DNA of 34,419 nucleotides from Planctomycetaceae bacterium. GTDB lineage: Bacteria > Planctomycetota > Planctomycetia > Pirellulales > Pirellulaceae. Where the stretch lies: positions 1 to 34,419 of the forward strand of contig DNPC01000836.1 in NCBI GenBank assembly GCA_003501565.1, given 5' to 3'. The stretch's first letter is position 1. Each line of letters begins with the position of its first letter. A program made the translations under genes and the position numbers. The notes beneath the pieces were generated by a model. The model saw only the letters and a list, made by a program, of their open reading frames with translations. It did not search any database and had not been told where the DNA came from. Shown piece by piece: positions 17,244 through 24,224 of this stretch.

Positions 17244-18197
17244 ATGTCAAAATTCTCTTATATCGTAACGGTCCTCGTTTTTGCGTTGCCATTCCCCATC
17301 GGCGATTGGGCTCGGGCGGATGATGTTGCTCACAGCTTTCTAGCCTGTGGCAGCAAGACGTACATCATTGACAGCTCTGGAAAGAAGATCTGGACTTATC
17401 CCGCTTCGACTCGAGATGGATATATCCTGTCAGATGGCTCGATACTTCTAACCCTTTCCAAGTCTAGAGCTTATCCCGGAGGGGCGGTCGTCAGGGTGGA
17501 GAGGAATGGAGAAGATACAGAGCAGTTGATTTGGCGAGGAACACAGTCTGAAGTCAACAGTGCTCAACCCACCGCTGACGGAACGTTTGTGCTCACTGAA
17601 GCCGGCCCCAAGCCACGACTAGTCGAGATCAAGTTGGATGGCACGATTCTCACCGAGTTTCCACTGAAGTGCCAGACGAAGAATCATCACATGCAAACGA
17701 GGATGGCCCGAAAGCTTGTCGACGGCACCTACCTCGTCCCCCACTTGCTGGATTTTGCGGTCATACACTATTCCCAAAGTGGCAAAGAGCTTGGCCGTCT
17801 AGACACGACTCTTAAGAGCGATCCAGATCGAAAAGTTCACACTTGGCCCTTCACCGCCATAAGGCACGGTGAGGGGCACACTCTCGTTTGCTGCACCAAC
17901 GGAAATCGAGTCGTTGACTTTGATGCCACCGGTCAGGTTGCATGGACATTAACCAATGAAGACCTTCCGGGCGCCTGGCTTCAAGATCCTTGTGGTGCTC
18001 AGGTGCTTCCGAACGGAAACATCGTGATTACAGCTTACGCTGCCGGCCGCGTGGATCCGAACGCCCCCAAGATTTTCGAAGTCACACGTGAGAAAGGTGT
18101 CGTTTGGAAACACGTCGATGGCCAAAAGGCAGGGATTCATCATTTCCAGATCATCACAACAAACGGTACTAAACTCTCTCAACCACCTCAAAAATAG
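17244..18197 (+). CDS. Secreted six-bladed-type beta-propeller protein
   Basis: About 317 residues from the ATG at 17244. A signal peptide (SYIVTVLVFALPFPIG, cleavage after WARA) leads into repeats such as TYIIDSSGKKIWTY, ILSDGSILLTL, RVVDFDATGQVAWTL, VLPNGNIVITAY and IFEVTREKGVVWKH. These are typical of PQQ-like or arylsulfotransferase-like propellers; the catalytic His set of true arylsulfotransferases is not obvious. The last blade (QKAGIHHFQIIT) ends soon after, so the protein looks complete. It sits immediately before the DUF5690 transporter, and such propellers often accompany transport genes. Confidence 0.78.
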   Translation: MSKFSYIVTVLVFALPFPIGDWARADDVAHSFLACGSKTYIIDSSGKKIWTYPASTRDGYILSDGSILLTLSKSRAYPGGAVVRVERNGEDTEQLIWRGTQSEVNSAQPTADGTFVLTEAGPKPRLVEIKLDGTILTEFPLKCQTKNHHMQTRMARKLVDGTYLVPHLLDFAVIHYSQSGKELGRLDTTLKSDPDRKVHTWPFTAIRHGEGHTLVCCTNGNRVVDFDATGQVAWTLTNEDLPGAWLQDPCGAQVLPNGNIVITAYAAGRVDPNAPKIFEVTREKGVVWKHVDGQKAGIHHFQIITTNGTKLSQPPQK

Positions 18198-18243
18198 CTC
18201 CCGCCGCGCTAACACTGTTTACTTTACCAGAAACGACTTTCCG

Positions 18244-19569
18244 TTGACCAAAGTCCGAGAACGCTTCTCAATCTGGATGGATACGCAGGCGCAGCCAGTC
18301 GTTGTCGTACTAGCATGCGCGGCTGCATTCGCGGCCTACTTGAGTATGTATGCGTTCCGGAAACCGATCTCGGCGACAGGCTACACAGGAGTGAATGGCC
18401 TCACTTTGCTGGGAACGGTATTTGACTACAAGGCTATAGCGCTCGTCTCACAGCTCTTGGGTTACATGTGCTCTAAGTTTCTTGGAGTGAAGTTTGCCTC
18501 AGAGGCCCCTCTAATGCGTCGTGCTCCCAACGTGCTCGGGTTAATCGCATTCGCCTGGTTGATGCTCGTTCTTTTTGCGGTGACACCGGCGCCATACAAC
18601 CTGATCTGGCTGTTTTTTAACGGGTTGCCGCTGGGGATGGTCTGGTCAATGTTGTTCGGTATTTTGGAAGGGCGACGAATAACTGATTTTCTAGGGCTCG
18701 CAATGAGCGTAAGCGTGGTGTTCGCGTCGGGCTGGGTGAAAGCGGTCGGTTTATGGTCAATCGATTCGTGGGGTGTTTCGCCTTTCTGGATGCCAGCTGT
18801 AACCGGTGCCCTCTTCTTTCCATTGCTACTAATCGCGTTGCTTGTTTTGGCAAGCTTGCCACCGCCGCGTGATGAAGATGTTTCAGACCGTTCGGCCCGG
18901 CTGCCAATGGACGCGGAAGCCCGTTCCCACTTCGTCCGTGTTTTCTTTCCGGGCGTCGCTGCGTTGATGAGTGCGTATGTTGTTCTGATCAGCTATCGGG
19001 CCTTGAGAGATGACTTCATGGACCTGATTCTTTCGGACTTAGGCTACGAAATCCAAGCGGCCGATTTCGCAAGCATTGAGTCCCTGGTAGGAACAGTTGT
19101 CGTCGCCACACTAGCCGGGCTTTGGTTCGTCAAGAGTAATCAGTCTGCTGTTTGGGTCTGCGCAGGGCTTGTCGCCTCAGGTTCAGTCCTTGCAGGACTT
19201 TCAACGCTCTTGCTTCAAAACGGCGTGTTGGGTCCGCGTGAGTTCTTCATTGTCAACGGAGTCGGCCTCTACATTGCCTACGTCCCACTCCAGACGATCA
19301 TGATTGACCGTTTGTTGGCAACACTTGGTCCTGTAGCGACCGGTGCTTTCTTAATCGCAGCGGCAGACGCTTTCGGATATGTCTCGATCGTTGGACTCTA
19401 TCTTTCAAAGAACATTGTTTCCGAACTCGTAGGACAGGCATTCAACTGGACACAGTTGTTGATGTCCGCAAGCGTTGTAGTCGCACTGTTTGTTCCCGCC
19501 ACCATCCTCTACGCAGTGTTCTATTTCAGATCAAAATCCACACTATCCGCTCAGGTTCCTCGGCCATGA
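18244..19569 (+). CDS. DUF5690 family MFS-like transporter
   Basis: About 441 residues with 12 predicted membrane segments. The start is uncertain. TTG 18244 keeps the short helix before TM1 (KVRERFSIWMD) seen in the family as I recall it; ATG 18277 is the alternative; an upstream ATG at 18088 would overlap the previous gene by 110 bases and is unlikely. TM1 carries LSMYAFRKP and TM7 carries YRALRDDFMD. Both recall the paired Arg residues of the organophosphate/phosphate antiporters GlpT and UhpT (TM1 YLVRKNF, TM7 RYGVLDW). Its stop overlaps the ATG of the next phosphatase gene by four bases, so the two are translationally coupled. A role in organophosphonate or organophosphate import is suggested. 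Confidence 0.75.
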   Translation: MTKVRERFSIWMDTQAQPVVVVLACAAAFAAYLSMYAFRKPISATGYTGVNGLTLLGTVFDYKAIALVSQLLGYMCSKFLGVKFASEAPLMRRAPNVLGLIAFAWLMLVLFAVTPAPYNLIWLFFNGLPLGMVWSMLFGILEGRRITDFLGLAMSVSVVFASGWVKAVGLWSIDSWGVSPFWMPAVTGALFFPLLLIALLVLASLPPPRDEDVSDRSARLPMDAEARSHFVRVFFPGVAALMSAYVVLISYRALRDDFMDLILSDLGYEIQAADFASIESLVGTVVVATLAGLWFVKSNQSAVWVCAGLVASGSVLAGLSTLLLQNGVLGPREFFIVNGVGLYIAYVPLQTIMIDRLLATLGPVATGAFLIAAADAFGYVSIVGLYLSKNIVSELVGQAFNWTQLLMSASVVVALFVPATILYAVFYFRSKSTLSAQVPRP

Positions 19570-21452
19570 TTGTCCATTCGAGATCAAGACCACGGTCTTT
19601 CACGCCAGCGTTCGCTTTGTTGACCCTCACCCTATCGACTGTGTTAGCAAATGCCCACGACGGTCCGGATCCAAACATGCGATGGCGTTTTGATGCGCAC
19701 TCCGTTACGGAGAAGAAACCGACGACAATCGTGAAGGCGAGATTGGGGCCGGACGCAACTGTTGTCGGGAAGTACCAGCTTGTAACGGATGACCAAGGGG
19801 GTTCTCTGTTTCTTGGAGGCAAGAACGCAGGCGTTGTCGTGGCCGAAGATTTTTCACAAGTCAAGAAGCTTCTTCCGACTGAAGCGGTGACCGTTTCTGC
19901 CTGGATTTCTGTTGATCAGCCTCAGCGGTGGGGCGGCTTGGCTGGTGTTATTCAGGACAATGGTGCTGACGAAGCTGGCTGGATTTTGGGGTACAACGAG
20001 AGCGAGTTCACATTCGGACTTGCCGCGACTGGTGGTCCCGGGCATATGACCTATCTTGCGGGCAAAACGAAGTACGAACTCGGGCGGATCTACCATGTCG
20101 CTGCGGTCTACGATGGTCAGACGATGCAGTTATTCGTGAACGGAAGATTGGATGCTGAGTCCGTTGAACAGTCAGGTGCAATCCGCTACCCATCAGCCGC
20201 GCCATTCATGCTGGGAGCGTATCGTGACTCGAATGAATTTTACGGTCATCACGGTCGCCTACACGAGATCGCGATCTATTCGACTGCTGCAAAAGCGGAA
20301 TGGACAAAGCACGAGTTTTCACACTATGCGTCGTTAACTGAGAAACCCGCAGTATCGATTGAAATGCCACTTGCTTTTGAAATCGCTCCATACCTTCAAT
20401 ACGGCACTCCACACAGCATGACAATCATGTGGAAGACGAATCGTCCAGCAGATTCGATCGTTCACTACGGTGAGACAAGTGACTGCCTCCAGAAACGAGT
20501 TGGCACAGGCCAGTCTCGTGTCCACGAAGTCAAGCTAACCGATCTCAAGCCAGAGACCCAGTACTTCTACCGCGTGGAATCAGCGGATACCCGCCCGGCG
20601 GAGAAGATTCAGGGTGAAGTAGCAACATTCCAAACGGCCGTTACCAAGGGGACTCCGTTTGCTTTCGCCGTAATCAGTGATACTCAAGGGAATCCCAAAG
20701 TATCAGGCCAGCTAGCAAAGTTTGCCTGGGAGCAGCGTCCGAATTTCTTGCTGCACCCTGGGGATCTCGTGAGCACCGGGCCGAACGATTTGCATTGGAC
20801 CGAGCACTTCTTTCCAAGCATGAATCCGCTGATTCGCCGAGTTCCATTTTTTCCTGTACTAGGAAACCATGAGCAGAACGCTAAGAACTACTTCGATTAT
20901 GTTTCCCTACCTGCCCCTGAGTACTACTACACGTTTTCCTACGGCAGTATGCAGTTCTTTATGATCGACTCGAATCGCAATGTCGATCCGGAATCCGAAC
21001 AGTTCCGCTGGTTAGATGAACAACTCAACGCGTCGAAAGCCGACTGGAAGCTTGTTTGTCATCATCACCCACCGTATTCATCAGACGAGAACGACTACGG
21101 AAATCTCTGGAAAACGAATCGCAGCACTCGGGGTGATCTGCGTGTCAGGCAACTCGTTTCACTGTACGAGAAGCACAAAGTCGATCTTGTCTGGAATGGA
21201 CACATTCACTCGTATGAACGCACATGGCCGATTCGCGCCGGTCGAGCTGAAGAATCTGATGCGCCGATCTACATGATTACCGGAGGAGGCGGAGGCAGTC
21301 TTGAAACGCCTGGCCCGATTCGCCAATTCTTTCAAAATACGGTTCGCCGCGGCCATCACTACAGCATTGTACGCGTAAACGGAAAGACAATTGAAATTCA
21401 GGTTTACGACATTGAAAATCGATTGTTCGATTCACTGCAAATTCGAAAATAA
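19566..21452 (+). CDS. LamG / purple-acid-phosphatase-like metallophosphoesterase
   Basis: This 628-residue secreted enzyme has a signal peptide (about 12-30, ending LANA). A LamG/concanavalin-like domain (about 55-240; VTVSAWISVDQ, RIYHVAAVYDG, MQLFVNGRLD) is followed by an Fn3-like purple-acid-phosphatase N domain (about 265-350; PYLQYGTPHSMTIMWKT, LKPETQYFYRVES). The C-terminal calcineurin-like phosphoesterase shows every metal-ligand motif: ISDTQGN, LHPGDLVS, VLGNHEQN, VCHHHPPY and WNGHIHSYE. It would hydrolyse phosphate or phosphonate monoesters or diesters outside the cytoplasm. The LamG domain suggests attachment to a glycan. The ATG overlaps the stop of the transporter gene. Confidence 0.92.
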   Translation: MIVHSRSRPRSFTPAFALLTLTLSTVLANAHDGPDPNMRWRFDAHSVTEKKPTTIVKARLGPDATVVGKYQLVTDDQGGSLFLGGKNAGVVVAEDFSQVKKLLPTEAVTVSAWISVDQPQRWGGLAGVIQDNGADEAGWILGYNESEFTFGLAATGGPGHMTYLAGKTKYELGRIYHVAAVYDGQTMQLFVNGRLDAESVEQSGAIRYPSAAPFMLGAYRDSNEFYGHHGRLHEIAIYSTAAKAEWTKHEFSHYASLTEKPAVSIEMPLAFEIAPYLQYGTPHSMTIMWKTNRPADSIVHYGETSDCLQKRVGTGQSRVHEVKLTDLKPETQYFYRVESADTRPAEKIQGEVATFQTAVTKGTPFAFAVISDTQGNPKVSGQLAKFAWEQRPNFLLHPGDLVSTGPNDLHWTEHFFPSMNPLIRRVPFFPVLGNHEQNAKNYFDYVSLPAPEYYYTFSYGSMQFFMIDSNRNVDPESEQFRWLDEQLNASKADWKLVCHHHPPYSSDENDYGNLWKTNRSTRGDLRVRQLVSLYEKHKVDLVWNGHIHSYERTWPIRAGRAEESDAPIYMITGGGGGSLETPGPIRQFFQNTVRRGHHYSIVRVNGKTIEIQVYDIENRLFDSLQIRK

Positions 21453-21482
21453 GGGTCGGTATCGAGCTAAAGAGATCATTTC

Positions 21483-22652
21483 ATGGAAACTTTGAAGAAC
21501 ACTTCTGATTTGCTGGTCGTTGGCGGTGGGGTGCTGGGTGCATTTCATGCTTATGCTGGATTAATGCGCGGCCTCACGGTCAATCTGCTGGAACGCAACA
21601 ACGCCCCTCGAGGCGCAACTGTACGGAATTTTGGGCAAGTGGTCCCTTCGGGACTGAATCTCCAATGGCAGGGATACGGACGCAAGAGCCTTGAAATCTA
21701 CGATGCGATTCACCAGCAAGGCGACATCGGGATTTATCCGAACGGGAGTCTCTACATAGCTTCGGATGATGAAGAGTCGACACTGCTGGATGAGTTGCAC
21801 GCAATCAACGCAAGTGTTGGCTATGTTTCCGAGCGCTGGAGTGCTTCACAATGCCAGAAGCGGTACCCCAACTTGCGATCAAGCTATTGCCAAGATGGCT
21901 TGTATTTTCCTCAGGAAGTTTCAGCGAATCCCCGACTGATGATTCATCGACTCCACAAGTTCCTCGACGAACAGGAAAACTATCAAGGGCATTTTCAGGC
22001 TGGAGCGACGAACATTGAATCGGACGGCAATCGAGTGACGGCTACGACCACCGATGGCCGAAGCTTCGTTGCCGATCAGGCAGTTGTATGCTGTGGACAC
22101 GAGTTCGAAATGCTCTTCCCCAGTCTGTTCCGCTCAAGTGATTTGCAGGCTGTTAAGCTTCAGATGCTACGACTTCGTCCGCAGATGCAGAACCAGATGT
22201 CGGGCAATATTCTGACGGGTCGAACGATTCGACGATACGAGAGCTTTGCTGAGTGTCCTTCATGGAATGAAATCAAGGAACGTGAGAATGAAGTTGACTT
22301 CGCCAACGAGTTTGGCATCCACATCCTGTTCAAGCAGGAATCCGATGGCAGCATCATTCTCGGTGACTCACACGAATACCAGCCCGCAGCGTCATCCAGT
22401 CAGATGGGCTTCGACCTAAGTAACGACATCAGTGAGTATTTTATCACGGCTGGCAAAGAGATCTTCGACCTTGAGCACTGGGATGTTGATTCGTCCTGGT
22501 ACGGAGTTTACAGCCAGACGAGTCACCCAGACGGCATTTTCAATCAAACAGTCGATGGGAACATTCACATCGCTACAGGGATTGGCGGAAAGGGAATGAC
22601 AAGCAGCGCTGGCTATGCAATGCACCATTTGGGAGAAATCTACGATGATTGA
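21483..22652 (+). CDS. FAD-dependent oxidoreductase, phosphonate-associated clade (TIGR03364-like)
   Basis: This 389-residue cytosolic flavoprotein has the FAD dinucleotide motif GGGVLG (14-19) in a DAO-type fold. RNFGQVVPSG follows near residue 48, as in the clade known for travelling with phosphonatase-like hydrolases. The C-terminal GIGGKGMTSSAGYA completes the FAD site. Enzymes of this type have been linked, as I recall, to oxidative deamination of 2-aminoethylphosphonate or its N-methyl derivatives, giving phosphonoacetaldehyde. The start has an AAGAGA site eight bases upstream. The stop overlaps the start of the hydrolase gene by eight bases, so product transfer between the two enzymes is plausible. 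Confidence 0.88.
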   Translation: METLKNTSDLLVVGGGVLGAFHAYAGLMRGLTVNLLERNNAPRGATVRNFGQVVPSGLNLQWQGYGRKSLEIYDAIHQQGDIGIYPNGSLYIASDDEESTLLDELHAINASVGYVSERWSASQCQKRYPNLRSSYCQDGLYFPQEVSANPRLMIHRLHKFLDEQENYQGHFQAGATNIESDGNRVTATTTDGRSFVADQAVVCCGHEFEMLFPSLFRSSDLQAVKLQMLRLRPQMQNQMSGNILTGRTIRRYESFAECPSWNEIKERENEVDFANEFGIHILFKQESDGSIILGDSHEYQPAASSSQMGFDLSNDISEYFITAGKEIFDLEHWDVDSSWYGVYSQTSHPDGIFNQTVDGNIHIATGIGGKGMTSSAGYAMHHLGEIYDD

Positions 22653-23331
22653 ACTCGTTGTATTCGACATGGCTGGGACGACCGTTGATGAAGACAATGT
22701 TGTCTACAAAACGGTGCGCGCGGCGATCAACGCGGCTGGGCACGATTTCACGCAGGACCAGGTACAGGCTGCCGGAGCTGGGAAAGAGAAGTCTCAAGCA
22801 ATCCGCGACGTGTTGTCGTCCAAGGGAACATTGCCTAAAGACGCGGAAGTTGCTGTCATCTTTGAGGATTTCAAGGAGCGACTTCGGGTTGAGTATGAAA
22901 ATCTAGAGGTGAAGGAACAACCCGGTGCTTCCGAGCTTTTTCAGGAGTTGCATGCTCGCGGAATCAAGGTTGTTCTCAATACAGGTTACGATCGAATGAC
23001 TGCAGAATCACTCGTCGAGCGAATCGGATGGAAACTCGCAACCGACATTGATGCTCTCGTTACCGCTAGCGATGTGGTCGATGGGCGACCCGCACCTGAT
23101 ATGATCTTTAAAGCGATGGAGCTTACCGGTGTTGGTGCTCCAGAAGCTGTGGTGAAGATAGGCGATTCAGAAATCGATGTTGAAGAGGGAAAGAACGCTG
23201 GGTGCGCGATAACAATCGGGATAACGACAGGAGCACAGTCTCGAGGACAATTGCTTAAAGCGGACCCAACGCTCGTGATCGATCGCTTGGCCGAGGTCCT
23301 CCCGCACATTGACGCGACCGGAGCGGCTTGA
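22645..23331 (+). CDS. Phosphonatase-like HAD hydrolase (PhnX-like, TIGR03351-like)
   Basis: This 228-residue cytosolic enzyme is expected to break the C-P bond of phosphonoacetaldehyde or a close analogue. The nucleophile motif is FDMAGTTVDE (D8), the DxAGT form that distinguishes phosphonatases from ordinary HAD enzymes. K47 in AGAGKEK lines up with the Schiff-base Lys of PhnX. NTGYDR (T113) is motif II, and GRPAPDM supplies Arg148 in place of the usual motif III Lys. IGDSEIDVEEG (D174, D178) is motif IV. I chose the ATG at 22645, eight bases inside the flavoprotein gene. No AEP transaminase (PhnW) is seen nearby, which fits oxidation by the flavoprotein instead. Confidence 0.9.
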   Translation: MIELVVFDMAGTTVDEDNVVYKTVRAAINAAGHDFTQDQVQAAGAGKEKSQAIRDVLSSKGTLPKDAEVAVIFEDFKERLRVEYENLEVKEQPGASELFQELHARGIKVVLNTGYDRMTAESLVERIGWKLATDIDALVTASDVVDGRPAPDMIFKAMELTGVGAPEAVVKIGDSEIDVEEGKNAGCAITIGITTGAQSRGQLLKADPTLVIDRLAEVLPHIDATGAA

Positions 23332-23375
23332 TGCTTTCAACTGACAACAAGAGTTACATAGATAGGGGAGCAAAG

Positions 23376-24137
23376 ATGATGGTTCGGCATCTCGCACTTT
23401 TGGTTTTCTTGCTCGTGGCAAGTACTAAACTGTGTGCCCAAGAAGCTGATCGGCTCAAGCTTCGAGTGCTCACGTATAATATTCATCACGGTCAGGGGAC
23501 CGATGGTAGGTTGGACCTCGAACGTATTGCTCAAGTCATCAGTGACACTCGGCCTGACGTCGTCGCACTCCAAGAGGTCGATCGGAACACGAATCGATCG
23601 GGCGGCATAGATCAGGCTGCGAAACTCGGGGAACTGACAGGCTTGAATCATGCCTTTGGGACCGCCATGCAGTACTCCGGCGGTCAGTACGGGGAAGCGA
23701 TTCTGACCCGGTTTGAAATCCAGGAAGCAAAGACCTACCGCTTGCCTTTTCGTTCAAAGCAAGAACCGCGGTGCGCTCTTGCCGCCGAGATTAACGCCGG
23801 CGGCGGCTTGCCTCCCATTCTCATAGTTGGGACTCATCTCTGCCACCAGAGTGAAGAGTCGCGAATTGAACAGTCGGAGCGAATCAATCGCTTGTTCGCA
23901 TCCGTGAAGAACGAAGTCATTCTAGCTGGTGATCTGAACGCACGGCCCGGCAGTAAGCCAATGAAAGTACTCTTGGACGAACATTGGGTCGATGCGATCG
24001 CTCCCATGTCACGCATCGATTACGTTCTGTTTCGGTCCTCTTCTCCTTGGAAGGTAGCAGAGGTGCAGATCATTGATAACCGAATCGCGTCGGACCACCG
24101 CCCTGTGCTAGCTGTCCTTGAGTGGAGCGGAGGTTGA
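23376..24137 (+). CDS. Secreted EEP-family phosphodiesterase
   Basis: About 253 residues from the ATG at 23376, with AGGGGAG eight bases upstream; an in-frame ATG at 23331 lacks a site. A signal peptide (HLALLVFLLVASTKLCA) leads to a single endonuclease/exonuclease/phosphatase domain. Its motifs are LTYNIHHG (Asn metal ligand), LQEVDR (Glu metal ligand), GTHLCHQ (substrate His), GDLNARPGS (catalytic Asp and Asn), SRIDYVLF and SDHRPV (general-base His). The family includes DNases, sphingomyelinases and inositol phosphatases. Export makes a nutritional or lipid/glycan phosphodiesterase more likely than DNA repair. It lies 44 bases behind the phosphonatase-like gene. Confidence 0.9.
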   Translation: MMVRHLALLVFLLVASTKLCAQEADRLKLRVLTYNIHHGQGTDGRLDLERIAQVISDTRPDVVALQEVDRNTNRSGGIDQAAKLGELTGLNHAFGTAMQYSGGQYGEAILTRFEIQEAKTYRLPFRSKQEPRCALAAEINAGGGLPPILIVGTHLCHQSEESRIEQSERINRLFASVKNEVILAGDLNARPGSKPMKVLLDEHWVDAIAPMSRIDYVLFRSSSPWKVAEVQIIDNRIASDHRPVLAVLEWSGG

Positions 24138-24224
24138 TATCTGAACTCGTTGCTTTGCAGCGAGTCCTAACACACTGTCCAACGCGTCAACATTGGCGAG
24201 TCCAAACCCTGGGAAGAAGGACCA

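Noticed and set aside
18088..18243. Upstream ATG of the DUF5690 gene
   Set aside because: It would overlap the propeller gene by 110 bases, and the added residues show no family similarity.
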